From NCBI GenBank assembly GCA_016789025.1, contig JAEURC010000028.1, positions 1-64,000 on the forward strand: a stretch of 64,000 bases of DNA, read 5' to 3'. The notes under the pieces are model-generated. The model saw only the letters and a program-made list of their open reading frames with translations, had not been told where the DNA came from and searched no databases. The position numbers were made by a program, and so were the translations under genes. The DNA is from Anaerolineales bacterium (GTDB taxonomy: Bacteria; Chloroflexota; Anaerolineae; Anaerolineales; Villigracilaceae). Within the stretch, counting starts at the first letter, position 1, and each line of letters begins with the position of its first letter. Below, one piece after another: positions 1-6,475 of this stretch.

Positions 1-66
1 AATTTCAGGCGCAAGTGTAATCGCCAACTTGCCAACCTGCAACCTTCAACTTATAATGAAATTCCC

Positions 67-140
67 GGGCGCTTAGCTCAGTTGGTTAGAGCACTTCTTT
101 TACACAGAAGGGGTCGGGGGTTCGAGTCCCTCAGCGCCCA
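67..140 (+). tRNA. tRNA-Val (anticodon TAC)
   Basis: A full cloverleaf can be drawn. The acceptor stem is GGCGCT preceded by G, pairing with AGCGCCC, the D arm is GCTCAGTTGGTTAGAGC, the anticodon stem is CTTCT/AGAAG with loop TTTACAC (anticodon TAC), and the T arm contains GGTTCGAGTCC. The discriminator is A and CCA is not encoded. Its last 10 bases plus the next C form the left copy of the 11-bp repeat bounding the integrated element, so this gene is the insertion target and has kept an intact 3' end. Confidence 0.96.
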
Positions 141-141
141 C
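131..141 (+). repeat. attL core repeat
   Basis: The sequence TCAGCGCCCAC is identical to 8027-8037. It covers the last ten bases of tRNA-Val, so either copy rebuilds the same tRNA end. Eight positions upstream of the core the words CGAGTCCC (left) and CGAACTTT (right) keep CGA and differ elsewhere only by transitions, suggesting that the right copy was derived from a tRNA T arm. Confidence 0.8.
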
Positions 142-194
142 ACGTTCAATCGGCGGGTTTGCCGCAAACTTGAAATCTCATGGAGTAACCCCCG

Positions 195-434
195 ATGAAT
201 ACTTTGACTCGAAAGTTTCAATCTGCTATTACTATGCCTGATCTCAACCACTTTGTAACCGTAACCACTGCGGCAAAGAGCCTAAAATTTCATCCTGAAA
301 CTGTGCGGCGGCTTGTTCGTGATGGAATACTGACAGGTCAAAAATGGGGTAAGGAATGGCTTGTTCTGAAATCTTCCGTTGAAGAGTACATAAAAAAAAC
401 GGGCGACAATAAACATAACTCCCGCCGAAAGTAA
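195..434 (+). CDS. Excisionase-like helix-turn-helix protein
   Basis: This 79-residue protein has a single winged HTH of the excisionase/MerR-like type (HTH_17 style): TTAAKSLKFHPETVRRLVRDG at about residues 24-44, followed by GQKWGKEWLVLKSSVEEYI, the usual wing plus 'W.v..s.v..yl' end of the family. The tail is basic. GGAG lies about nine bases before the ATG. Being the first gene inside the left end of an element with a serine recombinase, it is a good candidate recombination directionality factor; that role is inferred from position. In the excised circle its ATG would overlap the recombinase stop codon (see findings). Transcription from the tRNA-Val promoter is possible in the integrated state. 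Confidence 0.8.
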   Translation: MNTLTRKFQSAITMPDLNHFVTVTTAAKSLKFHPETVRRLVRDGILTGQKWGKEWLVLKSSVEEYIKKTGDNKHNSRRK

Positions 435-464
435 AAAGCGACTTCTGAAACAGTCGCTTTTTTA
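433..464 (+). terminator. Rho-independent terminator after the HTH gene
   Basis: The 11-bp stem AAAAAGCGACT/AGTCGCTTTTT encloses an eight-base loop and ends in a run of T. It overlaps the stop codon of the excisionase-like gene. Confidence 0.88.
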
Positions 465-468
465 TTCC

Positions 469-514
469 TTGACCATATTGTAGTATACAATATTGTAGTG
501 TACAATATGGTCAA
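469..514. promoter_or_regulatory. Nested palindrome, probable operator
   Basis: Perfect 14-bp inverted arms (469-482 TTGACCATATTGTA and 501-514) enclose a second 12-bp palindrome TACAATATTGTA at 486-497. The half-site ATTGTA/TACAAT therefore occurs four times in 46 bp. No T tract follows, so a terminator is unlikely. It lies between two element genes and looks like a cooperative repressor site. Confidence 0.6.
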
Positions 515-615
515 TCGTACCTTTACAACTGAATACCCGTCTATCGTGCGCCCGTGTGATGAGCAAGGGTATTGATAGCGCGGCAACAAGTCCGCCTGAA
601 AGGAGGTGATGAATT

Positions 616-744
616 GTGAGCGACACAACAAAAGAGATTTTGCGAATCTACAACTTGCTCGATGCAAAAGGCAAAGCCGCAGTTTTACGAAAAGCGCGGC
701 GATTACTTGCCCGTCAACAGAAACAAATTGCCGCCTCGCGTTGA
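616..744 (+). CDS. Small basic protein of unknown function
   Basis: This 42-residue protein starts at GTG (MSDTTKEILRIYNLLDAKGK is the first part). The start is chosen because an almost perfect Shine-Dalgarno sequence, AAAGGAGGTGAT (599-610), lies six bases upstream, one of the best in the window. The sequence is probably two helices with a basic second half (VLRKARRLLARQQKQ), which could bind DNA. A short hairpin GCCGCCTC/GAGGCGGC overlaps the stop. I do not recognise the family. Confidence 0.6.
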   Translation: MSDTTKEILRIYNLLDAKGKAAVLRKARRLLARQQKQIAASR

Positions 745-808
745 GGCGGCAACTCGATCAGTGGCAAGGAAATAACCACTGAAAAACCAACGAGGATTTT
801 AGCACACT

Positions 809-1159
809 ATGACAAAGAAACTTCTCTTACTACTCGCGCCGATCTTCCTGCTGGCTTGTGGCTTGTCGCGTTCGGCTATTCTCATGCAAGCCGATCCGCT
901 CCCCTCCCCCACTGCCGCGCAGGTCGAAATCGCTACCGCGTCCCCCACCCACCCACACCCCACCCAGCAAAGCGTTTGCACTGTTGTCGCGGAAAGTCTA
1001 CACGTGCGCGAATCGGCTGGCGTTGGCGGCGTTGTAATCGGCTGGCTGAAAGCGGGACAGATTGTCACCATCCTGAACGATCAACCCGCTGGCAATTGGA
1101 TTCACATTCAAGCGGGCGATCTCACAGGGTGGATAAATTCAAACTACTGCGAAGGATAA
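809..1159 (+). CDS. SH3b-domain lipoprotein
   Basis: This 116-residue protein has a lipoprotein signal peptide with lipobox LLAC near residue 17, a Ser/Thr/Pro/His linker (about 28-55), and one bacterial SH3 (SH3b) domain from about 57 to the end with the family pattern LHVRESAG...W...G..V.I....GNWIHI..G..GWI. Such domains bind peptidoglycan or other surface ligands; the ligand is unknown here. It sits just before a membrane-protein gene (six bases apart). A surface lipoprotein on this kind of small element may be cargo changing the cell surface, which is inference. Confidence 0.75.
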   Translation: MTKKLLLLLAPIFLLACGLSRSAILMQADPLPSPTAAQVEIATASPTHPHPTQQSVCTVVAESLHVRESAGVGGVVIGWLKAGQIVTILNDQPAGNWIHIQAGDLTGWINSNYCEG

Positions 1160-1164
1160 TCACC

Positions 1165-1941
1165 ATGAAAAAAGTTTTAGGTAAAGCGGCGGGCATTTTG
1201 TTTGCCGCGTTTGGTATTGCGATTCTGGGATTGCTTATGTCGCTGACGTTCGGCGCGTTGGGCAAACTGTTTCCCGATAATTTCACGAATCAAGTTTGGG
1301 GACTTGTGTTATTCGACATTGCCGCGATGATCTGGGGATTGACTTTCGTGTTCAAATGCGAATCAACGATGCAGTATGCGGTCGCGGCAATTGGTTTTGT
1401 CGCCGCGTTCGTTGGCACATTGGGAATGGTCGCGGTCGAAGTCCTGCTATCTGGGCAGGAGTATGTCGAAGTGCAATCATGGGTCGGGCAATGGATGGTC
1501 TACGGTTTTATCATCGTGACCGCGATCCATGCGGCGTTGCTGTATGCACATCACGCAAGCGCGCCCGACATCCACGAAAAGATCAACGTGGGAATCGCGC
1601 GCGGCGAGATCATGACGGCGGCGATCACGCAAGCGACGAACCGACTCGAGGTCGAAAAAGAATCGCTTGCGCGTTCGCTCCATGATGGCATTGTCGCGCA
1701 GGTCAAGCGCGATCTTGGAATCTCCACATCGAATCACGTGTTGGACTTGCCCGCGCTGCCAGTGAATGAGTCCATGCCCTACCCCGTGACGTTTGCGAAA
1801 GAGACGATCAGTCCGTCGTTATCGTGGGACTGGTTGCGCTCGAAATTCCCAAAGGCAAAGACCAACACGCCCGCGCCGATCACGGAGGATCAGCCCGCTT
1901 CGGGCGTCCCTTTTCGCGGCGAGAAAGACGATCCCGCATAA
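1165..1941 (+). CDS. Four-helix membrane protein of unknown function
   Basis: This 258-residue protein starts at ATG 1165, five bases after the stop of the lipoprotein gene; GAAGGA upstream is the likely ribosome site. Four hydrophobic segments lie at about residues 7-33, 43-62, 69-93 and 108-130. They are followed by a soluble tail with an amphipathic stretch (about 150-190) and a Pro-rich end. The gene is in one transcription unit with the lipoprotein before it and the Cys-rich protein after it. I do not recognise the family. Confidence 0.65.
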   Translation: MKKVLGKAAGILFAAFGIAILGLLMSLTFGALGKLFPDNFTNQVWGLVLFDIAAMIWGLTFVFKCESTMQYAVAAIGFVAAFVGTLGMVAVEVLLSGQEYVEVQSWVGQWMVYGFIIVTAIHAALLYAHHASAPDIHEKINVGIARGEIMTAAITQATNRLEVEKESLARSLHDGIVAQVKRDLGISTSNHVLDLPALPVNESMPYPVTFAKETISPSLSWDWLRSKFPKAKTNTPAPITEDQPASGVPFRGEKDDPA

Positions 1942-2023
1942 CTGGAATTGGCATAGCGGGCGCAGATGCGACGCGCCCGATCTGGATCATCTTTTGCAAC
2001 TCGTGCCGGTTGGAGGGCAGGAC

Positions 2024-2263
2024 GTGGATACTTCCGCGAGACTGCCCGCACACGTGGAGCGCACCCAGAGACATGATCCGCCGCTGGTGGAGCAGGATCA
2101 CGAACAGACCGCCAAAGTAAAGCCGCATAAGGTTTATACCTGGACGTGTCAATACTGCGGACAATCCTTCCCAAGCCGAAGTTATAACGCTCGTTACTGC
2201 TCGCCCACTCACAAGAAATATGCACAGCGAGAGCGAGAACGGGCGAAAGTGTCCACCCCCTGA
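2024..2263 (+). CDS. Small zinc-finger-like protein
   Basis: The last 40 residues hold CQYCGQSFPSRSYNARYCS followed by PTHKKYAQRERER: a CxxC pair, then C and H, with a basic tail, typical of a small treble-clef or zinc-ribbon domain. The frame is open back to 1793, overlapping the membrane-protein gene. GTG 2024 is chosen because GGAGG lies seven bases upstream, giving 79 residues. TTG 1994 or GTG 2003 are alternatives. The frame also continues directly from the end of the preceding gene, so the two may once have been one gene split by a frameshift. Function unknown; nucleic-acid binding is likely. Confidence 0.55.
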   Translation: MDTSARLPAHVERTQRHDPPLVEQDHEQTAKVKPHKVYTWTCQYCGQSFPSRSYNARYCSPTHKKYAQRERERAKVSTP

Positions 2264-2277
2264 CCGGGGACAAGATC

Positions 2278-2313
2278 AACCCTACACGCGCCGAAAGTGG
2301 CGCGTGTAGGGTT
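2278..2313. terminator. Strong hairpin after the zinc-finger gene
   Basis: The perfect 15-bp stem AACCCTACACGCGCC/GGCGCGTGTAGGGTT has a six-base loop. It ends the 616-2263 gene group. There is no clear T tract, so the termination role rests on stem strength and position. Confidence 0.6.
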
Positions 2314-2529
2314 ATGCAAGGCTTGAAATTTTGCATTAGGGGGTATATGTGGCGGCAATTTCGCAACTCACACCACAAGACACAAGGTTGATTGCTCGCA
2401 AGTGTGCTATATTCTACGGTATGAAAAACTCGACTTTCGCACGATGTAACATTATCCAAGCCCGCCCGCGCTCGATCTCACAAACTCGATCCGTTTCTAG
2501 ATAATTCTGTAACCATACGAGAGGAAACT

Positions 2530-3063
2530 ATGAACGTGTACCAAACTCGAACCGTCGAAGGAATGACTCGAATCCCGATCCGAACGATTCAGGATTACGT
2601 CCGCGACTTCCGCGATCATTTCTCCGAGACTGCCCGTAAGCCCTCGAAGGGGAGACGCTTCACGGCGGCAGACGTGGACATCCTCCAAACGATTCAGCGA
2701 TTGCGATCCGAGAGAGTCCAGGACGCGGAAATCCGCAAAGTGTTGACGGGCGAAACTCCGCTGAAACTCGCGCACCAATTCGATGAAGCCCAAATCAAAG
2801 ACTTCGCCGCCAATGCCCTGGAATACTTCGAGGACGCTAACAACACGCTGGCAAAAGCGAATCAACTTATTCGAGAAGCCCGCGCTCAGATTGTCGAATT
2901 GAAGGACGAAAAGAAACTCTTGCAGAGCGACTACCGCGCCCTTCGTGACCGCGTGGATAAATTCAAAGAATGGCAAATCTTCGTGATGAAGGAATTTCCC
3001 GAATTGAATCCGTATGATGAATCGAAAGAAAAGCCTGGCAAAAAAATTCTGGGTATCTTTTGA
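2530..3063 (+). CDS. MerR-like HTH and coiled-coil protein
   Basis: This 177-residue protein begins with a MerR-like HTH (TIQDYVRDFRDHF...GRRFTAADVDILQTIQRLRSE, about residues 18-65), followed by a long charged helix with heptad character (about 85-160) and a KKIL tail. GAGAGGAAACT precedes the ATG. MerR-type proteins dimerise through a C-terminal coiled coil, which fits. In the element it could be a regulator or a plasmid-segregation-like DNA-binding protein; the latter resembles KfrA-type layouts but is only inference. The next gene starts 12 bases later. Confidence 0.65.
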   Translation: MNVYQTRTVEGMTRIPIRTIQDYVRDFRDHFSETARKPSKGRRFTAADVDILQTIQRLRSERVQDAEIRKVLTGETPLKLAHQFDEAQIKDFAANALEYFEDANNTLAKANQLIREARAQIVELKDEKKLLQSDYRALRDRVDKFKEWQIFVMKEFPELNPYDESKEKPGKKILGIF

Positions 3064-3075
3064 TAGAGAGGCAGG

Positions 3076-3642
3076 ATGAAACCAAGAAGAAAAACTACCA
3101 TCATTTTTCTGCTTGCAGTTTGCATGTTCTTTTCTGGTTGGCTCATAATCTCAAGCACCTGGGACGGTATAAAGTTTTACGCAAAACCAACGTGGGATTT
3201 TCTAATCTTTTTCGTCAATTACACATTCTCTAACGCAGAATCAATTATCAAATCCAATCCTGGCAAGTGTGTTCTTGGTCTATTACTTTGGATAACTGCG
3301 GGCATGTTGGCAAGGCTACGAATCACGCCCCAGGAGACAATCCAAGATTATATGATTGACGAAATAGTCAGAAGCCTAAACATCGAAACAGCCTCGTCTG
3401 ATGAGAGTGCAGAAGCCGCCGTCGCCAATGAAAAAGAAGCCGCAAGAGAAATGCAACCATCACCTGGTAAGGGTTATGCCAGAACCAAAAAGAAACATGA
3501 ACACATTTGGAGAATAATAAAACCAGCAGTAGAACGAGGGGGAAGTTATGATGATATGAGAAACGAACTAAAGAAGAGATTAGTAAAGGTCGTGCCAACA
3601 GACAACACATTGAGAAAAATCATAAAGGAGTTTGAAAAGTAA
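3076..3642 (+). CDS. Membrane protein of unknown function
   Basis: This 188-residue protein has two hydrophobic segments (about residues 8-27 and 57-78) separated by an aromatic loop, then a charged cytosolic region. The last about 60 residues (HIWRIIKPAVERGGSYDDM...) look like a small helical domain. GAGGCAGG precedes the ATG. Codon use is more AT-rich than in the neighbours, suggesting a different origin. It probably shares a transcript with the HTH gene before it and ends before a terminator. Family not recognised. Confidence 0.6.
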   Translation: MKPRRKTTIIFLLAVCMFFSGWLIISSTWDGIKFYAKPTWDFLIFFVNYTFSNAESIIKSNPGKCVLGLLLWITAGMLARLRITPQETIQDYMIDEIVRSLNIETASSDESAEAAVANEKEAAREMQPSPGKGYARTKKKHEHIWRIIKPAVERGGSYDDMRNELKKRLVKVVPTDNTLRKIIKEFEK

Positions 3643-3691
3643 ACTGATTTTGAATAAAAGAAACTGATTTTGAGTCTTCTTGGACTTTGCG

Positions 3692-3725
3692 CGGCTTTAC
3701 CATAAGGTAAAGCCGTTTTTGTTTT
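3692..3725 (+). terminator. Rho-independent terminator
   Basis: The 10-bp stem CGGCTTTACC/GGTAAAGCCG has a four-base loop and is followed by TTTTTGTTTT. It ends the 2530-3642 pair. Confidence 0.9.
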
Positions 3726-3734
3726 GGAGGAACC

Positions 3735-3914
3735 ATGCGAACAGATGTTTACATCTCAATAACACGAAATGACCATAGGTTGATTATTGATGGAGATTTT
3801 GATTTATTCAAAACTTTTATATCAATGCTTCCTAAAGATCATACGGCAATTGCAAAACCAACGATCTACAACCCCGCGCCCGATCTTGCTGGTGAAGTCG
3901 CGGCGAAGCCGTGA
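3735..3914 (+). CDS. Small protein of unknown function
   Basis: This 59-residue protein starts at ATG 3735 with TTGGAGG five bases upstream (MRTDVYISITRNDHRLIIDG is the start). It has a beta-strand-rich first half and a short Pro-rich tail, with no Cys pairs and no membrane segment. The composition looks coding, and the ribosome site is better than for any other frame here. It lies 63 bases before the replication gene, with an imperfect hairpin (about 3932-3957) between them. Function unknown. Confidence 0.5.
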   Translation: MRTDVYISITRNDHRLIIDGDFDLFKTFISMLPKDHTAIAKPTIYNPAPDLAGEVAAKP

Positions 3915-3977
3915 CCATAAAAAACACAGACGCCCCGATTACGAGTCGGAGCGTCGCAACAAAGAAAGGAATCTTCA

Positions 3978-6077
3978 ATGACCAAAAAGAATAATACACC
4001 CAAACAGAAACTATTGCAAGCCGCGCTCGAATATGCGGCGCGTGGCTGGTATGTTTTTCCCTGTATCGAAAAGGGAGGGAAAGCAAAACATCCCTACACC
4101 AAAAACGGATTCAAAGACGCAAGCACCGATCCGAAAATTATCCGCCAATGGTGGACGCGATTCCCTGATGCGCTTATCGGAATCGCTTGCGGCAAGTCAG
4201 GGTTATTCGTGGTTGATCTCGACGTGAAAGACGGGAGGGATGGCGTAATCAATTTCAACAAATTAGAGATTGATTACACTGGCGCATTGCAAAGCACCAC
4301 GCCAAACGGAGGCTTGCACCTGGTCTTTTCAGGTAGCGGAAAAAATACCACAAACGAAGAACAAGGAATTGACACACGCGGCGCAGGTGGTTATTTCATT
4401 GCTCCGCCCTCCACGATCTTTGATTGTGGCTCATACGTTGCAGTGAATGACTGGACGAAAAAACTCTCCGTGATTCCCGTTGGCTTGCTCGAAGCCCTCG
4501 AATCTCTCCGCGCAAAGCCCGCGCCGAAAAGCGCACCGAAGCCACAACCCGCGCCGAAAGTGGATGACGTAGAGAAAGCGCGTCAAGCCCTCGAAAGACT
4601 CAATCAATGGCGATGCGATGAATATCAAGCCTGGCTTGAAGTAGGGATGACACTCTCCGAACTTGGCACGGCTGGACTCTCCCTGTGGGATTCATGGTCG
4701 CGCCGATCACAGAAATATCAAGAGGGAGTCTGCTCGAAGAAGTGGACATCGTTCAAGCCTGGTCAAGGACTCGCGTTAGGGAGTCTGATCCATTGGGCAG
4801 AGGAGGACGATCCGCGCCCGATGAGTAATTCATCTCCGATCAAGCCAGAGTCGGAATTACTTACACGGCGTATGCAGATTCAAGCCCTGGCGCGTAGGGT
4901 GAAGGGTGAAAAACAAAATATAAAACCTGCTGGTTTTGATGAACCCTATAAGCGTTACTGGCAAGCATTAGAAAACTCTGCCCCAGGGAAAGAACTCGAA
5001 ACACTCAAAGCCATTGCAAGCAATGACGATCTAAAAAGGATTTTAGAAACCAAAACAGAATCAGCACATTATCCAAGCCTTGCAGAACTTGAAGATCAGA
5101 TCAAGGATGTATCTTGGTATTGGGACTATCGAATACCAAATGGAAAAATGACTGTTCTTGGAGGGGAAAGCGGCGTGAGTAAATCCATGCTTGCACAATA
5201 TATTTGCTACATGCAAATTCATGCGTCTAAATTCCCTGACGATTCACTGATTCACGATCCCGCCCGACCTGTTCTTTATGTTGACTGTGAAGGCTTCGCG
5301 TCAGGAATCAAGTCGCGTGCGAAAGCCTGGGCAATGGATATGTCAAAGTTTTTTCTATGGTCTGTTGATCTTGACAAAGACGGGTTTATCAACTTTTCAA
5401 ACCAAGCCTTCCGAGACGAATTGATTGAACGTATAGATTACTGCAAACCCGCCCTGGTCGTCATTGACTCGTTTGGAAATGCAACGGCAGGAGGACAAGA
5501 TAAGGTCGAAGACGTGCGCGAGTTAATGAATTTTCTGAATCAAGTCGCGTACAACTTCAACATTGCCCTGATCCTTGTGGCGCACACACGCAAGCCGCCT
5601 GCGATCTTCAACGGCAAAGGGGAAATCAATCAAGATGATATTCGAGGCAGTGGTCACGTGGTAGCGATGGCTCGATCAGTCATTGGAGTTTGGATCGTAC
5701 AGACCAAAGCAGAACCCGATCCCAACGGGACTCGAATCATGGCGGTACTCAAATCAAGTTATGGGCGCAAGCCAAAACCAATTGGCTATGATGTGTTCAG
5801 CGATTCAAAGAGCGATAACCCTGTGATAGTTTTCAGCGAGGCACCGAAGCCATACAAAGAACCTACCCAGGCAGAGTTATGCGCGAACTGGATTATTGAA
5901 TCACTGGAAGAAGCAGACGAACCAATCAAGCCAAAAGAACTTGAAGCCCTGGCGCAAAAAGTGGGATTCAAACGTGACACATTTTACGCGGCGCACAGAA
6001 AACTCGAACGCGAAAGGCGAGTCAAGGACACGCTAGGGAACAAGAATCCAGAGAACGCCTGGCAGTTATCGAACTAG
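3978..6077 (+). CDS. Prim-Pol / PriCT / RecA-like ATPase replication protein
   Basis: This 699-residue protein is probably cytoplasmic and starts DNA replication of the element. Residues about 10-180 are a bifunctional primase/polymerase domain: a W.VFP opening, GSKLFVVDLDVKDG-like metal site (seen as LFVVDLDVKDG) and GGLHLVF. Residues about 195-275 are PriCT-2-like (EYQAWLEVGMTLSEL...W..WS). Residues about 370-620 are a RepA/DnaB-type RecA-fold ATPase with Walker A GGESGVSKS, Walker B LVVIDSFG, and VAHTRKPP. A C-terminal winged-helix-like region follows. In Walker A, Ser replaces the usual Gly before Lys. AAAGGAATC precedes the ATG. Its presence implies that the element replicates autonomously after excision (inference). 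Confidence 0.88.
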   Translation: MTKKNNTPKQKLLQAALEYAARGWYVFPCIEKGGKAKHPYTKNGFKDASTDPKIIRQWWTRFPDALIGIACGKSGLFVVDLDVKDGRDGVINFNKLEIDYTGALQSTTPNGGLHLVFSGSGKNTTNEEQGIDTRGAGGYFIAPPSTIFDCGSYVAVNDWTKKLSVIPVGLLEALESLRAKPAPKSAPKPQPAPKVDDVEKARQALERLNQWRCDEYQAWLEVGMTLSELGTAGLSLWDSWSRRSQKYQEGVCSKKWTSFKPGQGLALGSLIHWAEEDDPRPMSNSSPIKPESELLTRRMQIQALARRVKGEKQNIKPAGFDEPYKRYWQALENSAPGKELETLKAIASNDDLKRILETKTESAHYPSLAELEDQIKDVSWYWDYRIPNGKMTVLGGESGVSKSMLAQYICYMQIHASKFPDDSLIHDPARPVLYVDCEGFASGIKSRAKAWAMDMSKFFLWSVDLDKDGFINFSNQAFRDELIERIDYCKPALVVIDSFGNATAGGQDKVEDVRELMNFLNQVAYNFNIALILVAHTRKPPAIFNGKGEINQDDIRGSGHVVAMARSVIGVWIVQTKAEPDPNGTRIMAVLKSSYGRKPKPIGYDVFSDSKSDNPVIVFSEAPKPYKEPTQAELCANWIIESLEEADEPIKPKELEALAQKVGFKRDTFYAAHRKLERERRVKDTLGNKNPENAWQLSN

Positions 6078-6092
6078 AACGAATGTTCGAGA

Positions 6093-6180
6093 GTATGACT
6101 GTTGACTGTTTTAACGAAAAAATCGGATTGACATCCCTACCCATTGCTAAACTGTCAAACAGTCATACAGTCATACAGTT
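6093..6180. promoter_or_regulatory. Inverted and direct repeats before the recombinase operon
   Basis: The word GTATGACTGTT (6093-6103) returns inverted as AACAGTCATAC (6158-6168), and CAGTCATA is repeated directly just after (6160-6178, ending in ACAGTT). A TTGACA word (6129-6134) lies between the arms. This may be an operator for the int operon or short iterons of an origin next to the Prim-Pol gene. The sequence alone does not decide. Confidence 0.5.
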
Positions 6181-6292
6181 ACAAGAACGCTTATAGAACC
6201 ACTTACCCATCACCACGACCAAGCACAGGCTAGAAAATGCGTCCTGGCGTTTCCTGTGGGCAAACAGCGAATCTATACAGGCAGGTTGACCA

Positions 6293-6475
6293 ATGGCAAG
6301 AACATCTCCGCAAATCAAAATTCAGGAAATCTTCGGCGACGACTCCGCAAGCCTCGCGGACGCGCAACGATCCGCCCGCGTGTTGATTGCTTTTGACCTG
6401 GCTAAGGTCATGCGTCAAATGCTCGATGCTGGCTTGCTGATTGTGCGTGATGGTCGCATTGTCCCGAACAGGTGA
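6293..6475 (+). CDS. Small protein upstream of the recombinase
   Basis: This 60-residue protein is mainly helical (SLADAQRSARVLIAFDLAKV in the middle) and ends with a short beta segment (LLIVRDGRIVP). Its TGA overlaps the GTG of the recombinase gene as GTGA, so the two are probably translationally coupled. That suggests a partner or regulator of the recombinase. I do not recognise the family. Confidence 0.6.
   Translation: MARTSPQIKIQEIFGDDSASLADAQRSARVLIAFDLAKVMRQMLDAGLLIVRDGRIVPNR

Noticed and set aside
856..1164. N-terminal extension of the 1165-1941 gene by 103 codons
   Set aside because: This part is out of frame within the SH3b lipoprotein gene; ATG 1165 gives a sensible membrane protein.
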